Shown one piece after another: positions 16,983-25,414 of a stretch of 64,000 nt of DNA. The notes beneath the pieces were generated by a model. It saw only the letters and a program-made list of their open reading frames with translations, did not search any database and was not told where the DNA came from. The DNA lies in NCBI RefSeq assembly GCF_003576455.2, contig NZ_CP032869.1, positions 4,340,001 to 4,404,000 of the forward strand. The letters run 5' to 3'. How positions within the stretch are numbered: position 1 is the stretch's first letter; each line of letters opens with the position of its first letter. The translations under genes and the position numbers were made by a program. The stretch comes from Mucilaginibacter celer. GTDB taxonomy: Bacteria; Bacteroidota; Bacteroidia; Sphingobacteriales; Sphingobacteriaceae.

Positions 16983-17098
16983 GGTGTTAGCGCAAGTATT
17001 GAGTGGAGAACGATCGCTTGTGCTTCATACAACGCATCGTTCTAAAAAGACACAAGTGCCCCATTCCACAACCCAGGACACAACACTTGCGCCAGACC
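16983..17098. repeat. Long nested inverted repeat downstream of lon
   Basis: This element fills the centre of the 334-bp gap between lon and the LpxR-like gene. Outer arms at 16983-17001 (core GCGCAAGTATTG) and 17081-17098 (CAACACTTGCGC) pair with few mismatches. Inside, GTGGA pairs with TCCAC and CTTGTG with CACAAG around a 28-base loop. An alternative pair, AGAACGAT with ATCGTTCT, is perfect. Short ORFs through it are by-products. It could be a structured RNA or an inactive palindromic mobile element. Confidence 0.6.
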
Positions 17099-17216
17099 GG
17101 GGAAGTTGTGACTTTTATTTTTAAACTGCATTTTAAGCCCTGCAACCATTTTCACAACTCCTTTATTTACATTGCCTTTTTTTTATATTAGCAAGCTGAA
17201 TACTATATAAACCCCA

Positions 17217-18176
17217 ATGCTAAATAAACTATTTTTTACACTGGTATGCCTGCTGGGCACTACCTGTTTATTTGCCCAAACCCGTGGCCACGAATTTGGG
17301 ATCCAATCAGATAACGACTCTTTCCTGGGCCAGGGCTCAGACAGGTATTACACCAATGGCATTTTCTTTTATTACCGCAAAGCATTGCAGGTAAACCCGG
17401 CTCAAAAAGAGTTGCAAAACAAGGTGCTTGGCTTTGAACTGGGGCAAAAAATGTTTAACCCACAATCGGGTTATGTGCGCGGGCCTTTTGATATCGACAG
17501 GCCTTTTGCTGCTTATACCTATATCGGTTCAACGCTAAACTTTCTTTATAAAAACGAAAGCAACCTTAAGCTTGGTGCACAGTTAGGCGTGGTTGGCCCT
17601 GCTGCCGGCGGCGAGCCTGTGCAAAAGCTTATTCACAATACATTCGGTTTTTACCATCTTAACGGCTGGCAATATCAAATAAAAAACGATGTTGAACTAA
17701 ACCTATCGGCCGAGTACAACAAACTGCTGGCCCGTGCAGGTTGGATTGACCTGAGTTTCGCCTCATACGCCAATCTTGGCACCGGCTTTACCGGCGCAGG
17801 TGCAGGCGGACTTATCCGTTTGGGCAGTTTTAACCAGTTATTTAATTCAATCAGTACCCAAAGCACCGTATCAACAGGCGGCGAGGAACAGTTGATGCAT
17901 AAACACGAGATCTTCTTTTACTATAAACCGCTGGCCAATGTGGTAGGTTATGATGCCACCATACAAGGCAGCCTGTTCCGCAAGCATGATGATCCAAACA
18001 GTATGGAAATTACAACTGCCAAAAATACGTTTATTTTAAGCCAGCAGGTTGGTGTTGCCTTTACTACCAGCAGGTTTGCGTTTGATGTGGCCGCCATCTT
18101 CCACACCAAAGATGCTCCGGATATGCGCCGTTCGCACCAATGGGGATCTATTACCGGGTTTTATAGGTTTAAGTGA
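17217..18176 (+). CDS. LpxR-like lipid A deacylase family outer-membrane protein
   Basis: 319 residues with a signal peptide ending near CLFAQ. The mature start HEFGIQSDNDSFLGQGSDRYYTNG is typical of the LpxR/DUF2219 family, in which the Asn-Asp-x6-Asp-x2-Tyr-Thr-Asn-Gly segment forms the Ca-binding active-site edge of a 12-stranded barrel. LpxR removes the 3'-acyloxyacyl group of lipid A in Salmonella; a similar envelope role is inferred here. The C-terminus ends in an aromatic strand (ITGFYRF), as for barrel proteins. It is transcribed alone. Confidence 0.85.
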   Translation: MLNKLFFTLVCLLGTTCLFAQTRGHEFGIQSDNDSFLGQGSDRYYTNGIFFYYRKALQVNPAQKELQNKVLGFELGQKMFNPQSGYVRGPFDIDRPFAAYTYIGSTLNFLYKNESNLKLGAQLGVVGPAAGGEPVQKLIHNTFGFYHLNGWQYQIKNDVELNLSAEYNKLLARAGWIDLSFASYANLGTGFTGAGAGGLIRLGSFNQLFNSISTQSTVSTGGEEQLMHKHEIFFYYKPLANVVGYDATIQGSLFRKHDDPNSMEITTAKNTFILSQQVGVAFTTSRFAFDVAAIFHTKDAPDMRRSHQWGSITGFYRFK

Positions 18177-18177
18177 G

Positions 18178-18305
18178 AGAGATTGGAGATTAGAGGTTAG
18201 AGATTAGTCAATTTGCAGTTGAATACTAATCGCCTATTAAAAGAACCTAACCTCTAATCTCCCATTAAAAGCGCCTAACCTCTGATCTCCAACCTCTAAT
18301 CTCTT
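18178..18305. repeat. CTAATCTCCAACCTC word-repeat palindrome
   Basis: Left words GGAGATTAGAGGTTAGAG and right words CCTAACCTCTAATCTCC form an imperfect long hairpin between the convergent LpxR-like and arfB genes. The same vocabulary occurs at 20095-20297, 27921-28020, 41100-41132 and 56605-56632. Confidence 0.8.
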
Positions 18306-18313
18306 GCATCCCT

Positions 18314-18730
18314 CTAATCACTAACATCAAATCTTCTGCCTCTCCCTTCCTTCTTGGCCGATTGCATTTTTTTATTGTCCAGTCTCGCCGCTTTTGCTGC
18401 TTTGCTTACTTTGGTCGGTTTACGTACTTTGGGTTTATGGAGAGCTTTTGTAAGCAGCACCATTAAACGCTCAATTGCTTTTTCTTTATTGAGATACTGG
18501 CTGCGTTCTTCATCACAAATTACCTGTACGTAGCCGTCTTTATTGAGGCGATTTTGCAGTTTTTCGGTAAGGGTTTGTTTTTCCTCGTCGGTGAATAAGG
18601 CTGATGTGGTTATTGAAAACAACAGTTCTACCTTACTTGATACCTTGTTTACATTTTGGCCGCCTTTGCCGCCGCTGCGCGATGTTTTATATACCGTTTC
18701 CTTTTGCAGGTCGGTTTTGGTAAAATTCAT
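18314..18730 (-). CDS. arfB: Alternative ribosome-rescue factor ArfB
   Basis: 138 residues from the ATG at 18730; a TTG two codons upstream is less likely. The catalytic domain has SRSGGKGGQNVNKVSSKVEL with GGQ at residues 23-25, which hydrolyses peptidyl-tRNA on stalled ribosomes. The basic C-terminal tail (PKVRKPTKVSKAAKAARLDNKK cut short here) is the extension that enters the empty mRNA channel and distinguishes ArfB from release factors. It is transcribed alone, divergently from cmk. Confidence 0.93.
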   Translation of the reverse strand: MNFTKTDLQKETVYKTSRSGGKGGQNVNKVSSKVELLFSITTSALFTDEEKQTLTEKLQNRLNKDGYVQVICDEERSQYLNKEKAIERLMVLLTKALHKPKVRKPTKVSKAAKAARLDNKKMQSAKKEGRGRRFDVSD

Positions 18731-18801
18731 GTTCAAAAATAAGGCAATTTGGGGTCAATGGGTTAAGCCGTTTGGGATTAATTTGCTATTTTAGCAGTCC
18801 T

Positions 18802-19479
18802 ATGAGTAACAATATCGTAGTAGCCATTGATGGCTATTCTTCGTGCGGAAAAAGCACCATCGCGAAAGCCTTAGCAAAAGAGCTTAATTTTATTTATGTA
18901 GATAGCGGGGCTATGTACCGCGCTGTAGCTTTGTACTTTATCAGGCACAACATTGATTTGCAAAATCATGCCCAGATAGCCGAGGCCCTGCATAACATCC
19001 ACCTTAACTTTCAAACCCTAAACAACAAAACCTTCATTACCTTAAATGAAGAGGATGTATCTGAAGAGATTCGCCAGATGCACGTGGCCGAAAAGGTGAG
19101 CACCGTTGCAGCGATTAAGGAAGTACGCGTGGCACTGGTAAAACAGCAGCAACGCTTAGGCCGCTCAAAAAATATCATTATGGATGGCCGCGACATCGGT
19201 ACCGTAGTATTCCCCGATGCACAGGTAAAACTATTTATGACTGCCGATCCTAAAGTTCGCGCCGAGCGCCGCTACAAAGAGCTGTTACCAACCAATCCAA
19301 ACATCACTCTGGAAGAAGTTTTTGACAACCTGGCCCACCGCGATTACCAGGATACCACCCGCGAAGAAAGCCCGCTAACCCGTGCCGAAGACGCCATTAT
19401 ATTAGACAACACCGACCTGAGCCAGGACGAGCAACTGATGTTTGCCCTGAGCCATATTGAGCCGTTTATTGCGGAGTAA
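18802..19479 (+). CDS. cmk: Cytidylate kinase
   Basis: 225 residues from the ATG at 18802; the in-frame TTG at 18772 would add a non-conserved N-terminus. It phosphorylates CMP and dCMP. Motifs: P-loop GYSSCGKSTIAK, VDSGAMYRAVALY, the NMP-binding region, MDGRDIGTVVFPDA, and a lid with RAERRYKEL. It is divergent from arfB. Its 3' end meets a palindrome of the AGAATTTTAGAATT family shared with the convergent deaminase gene. Confidence 0.96.
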   Translation: MSNNIVVAIDGYSSCGKSTIAKALAKELNFIYVDSGAMYRAVALYFIRHNIDLQNHAQIAEALHNIHLNFQTLNNKTFITLNEEDVSEEIRQMHVAEKVSTVAAIKEVRVALVKQQQRLGRSKNIIMDGRDIGTVVFPDAQVKLFMTADPKVRAERRYKELLPTNPNITLEEVFDNLAHRDYQDTTREESPLTRAEDAIILDNTDLSQDEQLMFALSHIEPFIAE

Positions 19480-19484
19480 TTTCC

Positions 19485-19577
19485 GAATCAGAATTTTCAG
19501 AATTTTAGAATTTTCAGAATAGATAAGCGCTTTACGAAAATTCTGTTAATCCTAAAATTCTGAAAATTCTGATTCAG
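19485..19577. repeat. GAATCAGAATTTTCAG palindrome, full copy
   Basis: GAATCAGAATTTTCAGAATT and following words are matched by inverted complements ending in AATTCTGATTC. It is related to the complete copy at 60785-60883 and the single arm at 42352-42392. It starts 6 bases after the cmk stop, between convergent genes. Confidence 0.85.
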
Positions 19578-19634
19578 ACACAATCGGCAAAATCCCCCAA
19601 AAAAATCAACGCAATCAGCGTAATCACCTCCCCA

Positions 19635-20093
19635 TCAACGGTCAAACTTCTCCGCCTTTACCCCAAACCTGTTCAAAAAATCCACCCCCTCATCGCTTGG
19701 CAGGCCTTTGTATTCTGCATATGATTTATCAAAATAAACCTGCGTTATCCCGGCCGAATAGATGAGCCTTGCACATGGCAAACATGGCGACAGCGTGGTG
19801 TAAAGTGTAGCTCCCTCCAGCCTGGCACCGTTTTTTACGGCGTATAATATCGCATTCTCTTCGGCATGCAACGCAAGCGAACAGCTTCCTTTCGAATCGC
19901 GTGCGCAGCCTGTTTCCGGCCATTCCACATCGCAGTTATGTGTTCCTGCCGGCGGACCGTTATAGCCTATCGAGATGATGCGGGTATCGCGCGTTAAAAC
20001 CGCCCCCACATGCGCCTTAACACAATGCGAGCGCTCGGCCAGGTCTGTGGCCAGGTTCATAAAAATCTGATCGAAGCTGGGTTTGGTTGTCAT
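19635..20093 (-). CDS. Deoxycytidylate deaminase-family protein (ComEB-like)
   Basis: 152 residues of the zinc-dependent CMP/dCMP deaminase fold. The zinc site is HAEENAI (His and catalytic Glu) with TTLSPCLPCARLIYSAGI supplying two Cys. Extra Cys and His residues in NCDVEWPETGCARD and SRDSKGSC-like sequence fit dCMP deaminases, which bind a second zinc. It probably makes dUMP from dCMP in the cytosol. The start codon lies inside a 98-bp tandem duplication that also copied the first codons upstream. Confidence 0.88.
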   Translation of the reverse strand: MTTKPSFDQIFMNLATDLAERSHCVKAHVGAVLTRDTRIISIGYNGPPAGTHNCDVEWPETGCARDSKGSCSLALHAEENAILYAVKNGARLEGATLYTTLSPCLPCARLIYSAGITQVYFDKSYAEYKGLPSDEGVDFLNRFGVKAEKFDR

Positions 20094-20298
20094 TAGTGGT
20101 TAGAGGTTGGTGGTTAGAGATTAGTTTGATTTTCGTTATAAAAGAAAAAAGGTTGATACGAGGCCTAACCTCTGATCTCTTAAGTTGTCATTAGTGATTA
20201 GAAGTTGGAGATTAGAGATTAGTTTGATTTTCGTTATAAAAGAAAAAAGGTTGGAGACAAAGGCCTAACCTCTAATCTCCAACCTCTAATCTCTTAAA
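20086..20298. repeat. 98-bp tandem duplication covering the deaminase start codon
   Basis: Unit 1 starts at 20086 and unit 2 at 20184, both with GTTGTCATTAGTG. The central part GTTTGATTTTCGTTATAAAA is identical in both. On the minus strand unit 1 begins inside the deaminase gene (ATGACAAC), so unit 2 carries a stray copy of its start. Both units contain the AGAGATTAG/CTAACCTCT palindrome family. Confidence 0.88.
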
Positions 20299-20305
20299 AA
20301 AAATA

Positions 20306-21979
20306 TTAATGTCCGCCTTTTACTTCTACGTGGTCAAGGTCGATGCCCTGGTTACGTAGTTCGCGGCTTACTTTCCATGCAAAGTAGGCCAAATAGGCGA
20401 AACCTAAAACAGGCACAATGTATGAAAAATGAATCCCGCTCATGCCTGGAACAACGTTAGCCGCACCATCAGCAATTTTACCTTGCAGCGGCGGGATAAT
20501 AGAACCACCCAGGATCATCATAATCAAAAATGCCGAACCCTGGCTGGTATATTTTCCTAAACCGGTAATAGCTAACGAGAAAATTGATGGCCACATGATT
20601 GAGCAGCATAAACCACCGCTAATGAAAGCGAACGTTGCAACCTTACCTGTAGTAAATAAACCTGCAAGCATAAATGCCACACCCAGCAAGCCGAGCACCG
20701 ATAAAGTACGGGTTGGCTTTTGCTGACCGATAAAGAAAGCAACAATCAGGATAGCAACACAAATTGCGTATGCATACAGGTGGCTTACGTTAGCGCCCGA
20801 GAAAACATTTACAAGTAACACAATACCAAACGCAAGGAAAGGTATAAGGATATATAAAATGTATTTAACGGATTTTGAAAGGTTAAACGCGTCGATAGAT
20901 CCGGCAAAACGGCCAATCATCAAACTACCCCAGTATAATGAGATATAAGGAGCGATATCTGATTCGGCAAACGATCCGAATTCAGGAGTTTTTAGTAACG
21001 AACCCATATTACTTTGAATAGTAACCTCGGTACCTACATAAGTAAATATGGCAAGCATACCTAATATCAATTGCGGATACTGCATAGCCCCCCAACCTTC
21101 TTTGCTCTTTTTCGCGGCGAAGATAGTACCTATCAAAGTGAACACGATGATAGCCAATGAAGCATACACAAAATACTGGCTTTTTACAATATCAACTACA
21201 TTTGATGGATCTGAAGCCAATAGTTTATTGATATAGGCGCTTAACGGATCCGCAGCAAGCACTAATAAAAATGCAACAAACATGATCATCAGCGGCGTAT
21301 TCGCTTTCGAGCTCGATTCGATCTTTTCATCGCTGGTAACCTTTGGCAGGTTTGAGAACCAGAAAAATGCAGCTACTGCAATAAACAAACCTGCCAGTAA
21401 ATAATACAGGTTATTGATGGATGAGATTTTAACATCGGCAGCTGCGGTTTTAGCGGTTGCCGAGCCAAATAATACCACACTCACCACAACAGGACCTAAT
21501 AATGCGCCTATGTTATTGATACTGCCGGCAAAATTTAAACGGTTTGAGCCAGTCTCAGGCGGCCCCAAAGCCACCACAAACGGATTGGCAGCAGTTTGTT
21601 GTAATGAGAAACCAACCGCTATAATAAAAAATACCGCTAATATGAAACCAAACGAGCCTGAAGCCACTGCCGGGATCATACCCAAAGCGCCAACGGCCGA
21701 AATAACAAGACCTAAAATGATACCATTTTTGTAACCTAACTTGTTCATGATATCAACTTTACTGGCTTGCGATGCAAAGTAAAGTATCAGTGAACCAATG
21801 AAATACCCACCGTAAAAAGTAAAGTCGATCAGTTGTGATTCGAATTGGGTAAGGTGAAAGTGCTCTTTACAGAAAGGTATGAAAATACCGTTGGAGGCGG
21901 CTAAAAAGCCCCAGAAAAAAAACACGGTTATCAGCGTATACAATGCCGTACCGTAGTTTTTTGCATTTTTTTGTTCCAT
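20306..21979 (-). CDS. Sugar MFS transporter (FucP/GluP-like proton symporter)
   Basis: 557 residues from the ATG at 21979; the upstream extension to 22048 lacks family features. Multi-spanning inner-membrane permease: TALYTLITVFFFWGFLAASN at helix 1, GSNRLNFAGSINNIGALLGP and SLYWGSLMIGRFAG match the FucP/glucose-galactose permease subfamily. It is about 100 residues longer than usual FucP proteins, partly because an extra segment with two likely helices (FVAFLLVLAADPLSAYIN and YFVYASLAIIVFTLIG) is inserted before the second half. The substrate is uncertain; no sugar-catabolic genes are adjacent. Confidence 0.85.
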   Translation of the reverse strand: MEQKNAKNYGTALYTLITVFFFWGFLAASNGIFIPFCKEHFHLTQFESQLIDFTFYGGYFIGSLILYFASQASKVDIMNKLGYKNGIILGLVISAVGALGMIPAVASGSFGFILAVFFIIAVGFSLQQTAANPFVVALGPPETGSNRLNFAGSINNIGALLGPVVVSVVLFGSATAKTAAADVKISSINNLYYLLAGLFIAVAAFFWFSNLPKVTSDEKIESSSKANTPLMIMFVAFLLVLAADPLSAYINKLLASDPSNVVDIVKSQYFVYASLAIIVFTLIGTIFAAKKSKEGWGAMQYPQLILGMLAIFTYVGTEVTIQSNMGSLLKTPEFGSFAESDIAPYISLYWGSLMIGRFAGSIDAFNLSKSVKYILYILIPFLAFGIVLLVNVFSGANVSHLYAYAICVAILIVAFFIGQQKPTRTLSVLGLLGVAFMLAGLFTTGKVATFAFISGGLCCSIMWPSIFSLAITGLGKYTSQGSAFLIMMILGGSIIPPLQGKIADGAANVVPGMSGIHFSYIVPVLGFAYLAYFAWKVSRELRNQGIDLDHVEVKGGH

Positions 21980-22146
21980 TTTTAAATTAGGTTGTACAGA
22001 TGATTTTTGAATTTCTAAACATAATTCAATTTTCGTAAAAGTCGCCACACTTTTTTAAATAAATTAAATCACAATTTTTACTTTGGTTGTTTATGTAATA
22101 ATATTGCATATTCGCAATGTTCAAATAAGGAACAAAGCTTAACTTA

Positions 22147-22803
22147 ATGATAAAAGCCATTGTTTCGGGTATCGGTTTTGGATTGGTATTAACCTTTATA
22201 ACCGGCCCGGTTTTTTTTGCCCTTATTAAAACCAGTATTGAAAAGGGTTTTCATGCCGGTGTTTCCCTCGCCTTAGGTGTGGTTTGCAGCGATGTTGTTT
22301 TTGTGGGTGCCATCCTTTTCGGTTCGCAATATATTGATGTATCTGATCATACCAAAGTTATAGCCGGCGTTGTTGGCGCTGCCATACTGTTTGCGTTGGG
22401 GCTGTATTACATGTTCAAAAAAAGCGAGATCAATTACGAAAATAAGGTACCCTCAAGTGCCGACAGGTTTGGTTATGTATTAAAGGGCTTTTTGATGTGT
22501 ATCTTCAATCCCACCCTCCTTTTCCATTGGACGGTGGTTATCGGCGCGGCCAGTACCACATTTATTGTAGGTACGCCACATCGTTCGCTGCACATTGCCA
22601 TCATGTTCCTTACCATTTTAATTATCCAGTTTGGGATGGATACGTTGAAGGCTTTTTACGCTAATAAGCTGCGGGATAGAATTTCTGTTAAATTTATTCA
22701 CCGGCTCAATGAGGTCGCGGGCATTGCGCTAATTATCGCATCGCTGGTGCTTATTGACAGGTTGGTTACACATTTTGTGTTTTCGGCACCTGCGGGATCT
22801 TAA
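22147..22803 (+). CDS. LysE/RhtB-family amino-acid exporter
   Basis: 218 residues, a six-helix inner-membrane exporter. The N-terminus GFGLVLTFITGPVFFALIKT contains the family's conserved Gly/Pro helix, followed by GFHAGVSLALGVVCSDVVFV. Later helices include CIFNPTLLFHWTVVIG. Family members export amino acids such as lysine, threonine or homoserine; the substrate here cannot be assigned. It is divergent from the sugar permease. A frame-disrupted gene follows on the opposite strand. Confidence 0.87.
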   Translation: MIKAIVSGIGFGLVLTFITGPVFFALIKTSIEKGFHAGVSLALGVVCSDVVFVGAILFGSQYIDVSDHTKVIAGVVGAAILFALGLYYMFKKSEINYENKVPSSADRFGYVLKGFLMCIFNPTLLFHWTVVIGAASTTFIVGTPHRSLHIAIMFLTILIIQFGMDTLKAFYANKLRDRISVKFIHRLNEVAGIALIIASLVLIDRLVTHFVFSAPAGS

Positions 22804-22824
22804 CCGTTTTGATTTAATTAATCT

Positions 22825-23317
22825 CTATTTACCCAAAACGTCATTCAGTTCATCAATATCATTAAAACGCTTGTGCCCAAGATCCTTTATCCCATTGGCA
22901 ACAATAGTTTGTTTTAAGCCTGCATAATTAGCGTGATAATATTCTGATAATTTCGCGATTCTTTTATTACCGACCAACAGGTATAAATGTTCGTAAGTTT
23001 TGAATTTTGATGATAAATCAGTTATATAAAAACCTGCTATTTTTTTAACAGGATAAACTTCTGTAATACCTAAACCTTAAATAACGTTTAACATATACCT
23101 CGCCTTCTTCTATATCCAGCCTGATAATTTTAGTCTTCAGTTCACCGAAAAGGATCCATATCCAAACAAAAGCCAGAAATGTGCAAATCCCTGTAAAAAG
23201 CAATACCGGTGTATCGGGTTTTGATACGAACCGAAAGAATCCGACGGCAAATAAAAAGAGAGCGAAAACGCTAATTACGCTATTAAAATAAGCTGTATAT
23301 CTAAACTTAGATTTCAT
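22825..23317 (-). pseudogene. Two-helix membrane protein with a PH-like C-terminal part, interrupted by a frameshift
   Basis: The 5' part (23317 to about 23078) encodes two hydrophobic helices (FNSVISVFALFLFAVGFF and VLLFTGICTFLAFVWIWIL), then IIRLDIEEGEVYVKRYL, and runs into a stop at 23045. Another frame continues without interruption to a TAG at 22825: GLGITEVYPVKKIAGFYITD, then HLYLLVGNKRIAKLSEYY and a polar tail. Removing one base near 23071-23080 (TTAAGG on the minus strand) joins the parts into one protein of about 163 residues resembling bacterial PH-like membrane proteins. A real mutation or a sequencing error is possible. Function unknown. Confidence 0.75.
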
Positions 23318-23349
23318 TTTTCAGTGCATAAACACGACACAATCTTAAA

Positions 23350-23379
23350 CAAAAAAAGGCGATGAAAAACTCATCGCCT
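23350..23379 (-). terminator. Intrinsic terminator of the PurF-type gene
   Basis: AGGCGATGA and TCATCGCCT form a 9-bp perfect stem around AAAAC. On the minus strand it is followed by a T tract, about 40 bases after the stop of the amidophosphoribosyltransferase gene. Confidence 0.9.
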
Positions 23380-23416
23380 CAAATATTATATTCCCCCTTC
23401 AGGGGTTAGGGGGCTC

Positions 23417-25324
23417 TTACATGTAAGCCCTTTGGTTTTTACCTTCCATCCAGTTAACAAAGGCACGGTTAACTACCTTATTACCGCCCGGAGTTGGATA
23501 GTCTCCGCTGAAGTACCAATCACCTAAGTTTTCGGGACAGGCAATGTGCAGGTTATCCAATGTTTGGTAAATTACCTGTACCTCGCAGTTCACATTTTTA
23601 GGAGTGATGATCTTAGCGATACGATCCGAGATCTGCTGATCGGTGAACGGCGCATAAATCGCTTTCACGTAGTTTTCAACCTCTTCTTTAGGCAGTTTCT
23701 GGCTGTCTTTACATTTTTGGTAAACATCCAGGATGATGTCTTCCCTGTCTTGCTCTTTTAACAGGCTGATAGCTGCCTCGAAAGCCACAAACTCGCCCAT
23801 GCGCGACATATCGATGCCGTAGCAATCAGGGTAACGGATTTGCGGAGCCGATGAAACCACAACCACCTTTTTAGGGCCCAACCTGTCTAAGATCTTCAGG
23901 ATACTTTGTTTAAGCGTAGTACCGCGAACAATCGAATCGTCCAAAACCACCAAAGTATCGGTACCTTTTTTAATGAGGCCGTAGGTGGTGTCATAAACGT
24001 GGGCTACCATTTCGCTGCGATCTGCATCCTGGGTAATAAAGGTGCGGAGCTTAACGTCTTTAATGGCAATTTTTTCAACACGTGGGGCTACCTGGAGTAT
24101 TTCGGCTACCTTTTCTTCAGTAATGTCGGCTCCAAGTTTTACCAGTTCTTCGTGCTGGTATTTTTTTACGTATTTGTGCATGCCCTCAACCATACCGTAA
24201 AAAGCAACTTCGGCAGTGTTGGGGATGTACGAGAATACGGTATTCTTGATATCGTGATCAACAAAATCCAATATCTGCGGGCAAAGCAACCTGCCTAATT
24301 GTTTACGCTCACGGTAAATAGCAGCGTCGCTTCCGCGCGAAAAATAGATCCGCTCAAACGAGCAGGCTTTTCTTTCTTTCGGCTCGCTGAACATATCCTC
24401 AGTGATCTTACCGTTCTTTTTAACGATCAGGGCATGACCAGGGCGAATTTCCCTGATATCATCCATCGGTATGTTAAAAGCGGTTTGAATAGCCGGGCGC
24501 TCTGAAGCGGCAACTACAATCTCGTCGTTATAATAATAATAAGCGGGGCGAATACCTGCAGGGTCGCGCATTACAAAGGCGTCGCCATGGCCCAGGATAC
24601 CGGCAATGGTATAACCACCATCCCAGTTTTTGGCCGATTTACGGAGGATTTTAGCCACATCCATATCATTGGCGATCAACTTGCTGATCTCGCGGTTATC
24701 ATCCAAACCTTCGCGTTTGTACTGATCAAACAGGCCCTGGTTTTCGGTATCGATAAAGTGACCGATTTTTTCTAATACGGTAACGGTATCGGCTTTTTCT
24801 TTCGGGTGCTGGCCCAGGGCGTACAATTGCTCCAGTAATTCATCAACATTAGTCATGTTAAAGTTACCGGCAATAACCAGGTTACGGGTCATCCAGTTGT
24901 TTTGCCTCAAAAACGGGTGGCAGCTTTCGATGCTGTTTTTGCCGTGGGTACCGTAGCGCAGGTGGCCCAGCAACACTTCGCCGGTAAAGCTAACATGTTC
25001 TTTTAACCATTCGGCATCTGCCAGTTTTTCGGGGGTTTCTTTCTGAATTTCCGCGAATTTCTTCTGGATGTATTCAAAAATATCAGCAACAGCGTTTGAG
25101 GCCATTGAGCGGTGACGGCTGATGTATCTTTTGCCCGGTTCAATATCCAGTTTAATGGTTGCAACACCGGCGCCATCCTGGCCGCGGTTATGTTGTTTCT
25201 CCATTAAAAGGTAAAGTTTGTTCAGGCCGTACAGTGCAGTTCCGTACTTTTTCTGATAGTAGGATAGTGGCTTTAGTAAGCGGATAAATGCCACACCGCA
25301 TTCATGTTTAATCTGATCGCTCAT
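23417..25324 (-). CDS. purF: Amidophosphoribosyltransferase, long Bacteroidota form
   Basis: 635 residues, longer than the classical ~500-residue PurF. The N-terminal class II glutaminase nucleophile is Cys9 (HECGVAF), exposed after removal of a short propeptide. HNRGQDGAG (45-53) and RYGTHG (about 123-128) are glutaminase motifs. The PRPP-binding VVLDDSIVRGTT is at 459-470. The expected reaction is PRPP plus glutamine to 5-phosphoribosylamine, the first purine step. Bacteroidota often also carry a shorter PurF, so this may be a paralogue; the symbol is provisional. It is flanked on both sides by disrupted genes. Confidence 0.85.
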   Translation of the reverse strand: MSDQIKHECGVAFIRLLKPLSYYQKKYGTALYGLNKLYLLMEKQHNRGQDGAGVATIKLDIEPGKRYISRHRSMASNAVADIFEYIQKKFAEIQKETPEKLADAEWLKEHVSFTGEVLLGHLRYGTHGKNSIESCHPFLRQNNWMTRNLVIAGNFNMTNVDELLEQLYALGQHPKEKADTVTVLEKIGHFIDTENQGLFDQYKREGLDDNREISKLIANDMDVAKILRKSAKNWDGGYTIAGILGHGDAFVMRDPAGIRPAYYYYNDEIVVAASERPAIQTAFNIPMDDIREIRPGHALIVKKNGKITEDMFSEPKERKACSFERIYFSRGSDAAIYRERKQLGRLLCPQILDFVDHDIKNTVFSYIPNTAEVAFYGMVEGMHKYVKKYQHEELVKLGADITEEKVAEILQVAPRVEKIAIKDVKLRTFITQDADRSEMVAHVYDTTYGLIKKGTDTLVVLDDSIVRGTTLKQSILKILDRLGPKKVVVVSSAPQIRYPDCYGIDMSRMGEFVAFEAAISLLKEQDREDIILDVYQKCKDSQKLPKEEVENYVKAIYAPFTDQQISDRIAKIITPKNVNCEVQVIYQTLDNLHIACPENLGDWYFSGDYPTPGGNKVVNRAFVNWMEGKNQRAYM

Positions 25325-25341
25325 GATTCGGAATGAGGCTG

Positions 25342-25349
25342 CAAAGGTA
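25342..25349 (-). promoter_or_regulatory. Candidate -7 element of the PurF-type gene (TACCTTTG)
   Basis: On the minus strand TACCTTTG fits TAnnTTTG and ends 17 bases before the ATG at 25324, a spacing that gives a short leader. Confidence 0.45.
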
Positions 25350-25414
25350 TCATTTTAAAATGAACTCCGGGTATTATTAATTGTCATAAGTTGGTCGTTT
25401 ATTTGTTGCCACGC

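Noticed and set aside
16942..17191. Two overlapping short plus-strand ORFs after lon
   Set aside because: They translate the nested inverted repeat, have no start context and no recognisable protein features.
18772..18801. TTG start for cmk
   Set aside because: The added residues are hydrophobic and not family-like; the ATG at 18802 gives the standard N-terminus.
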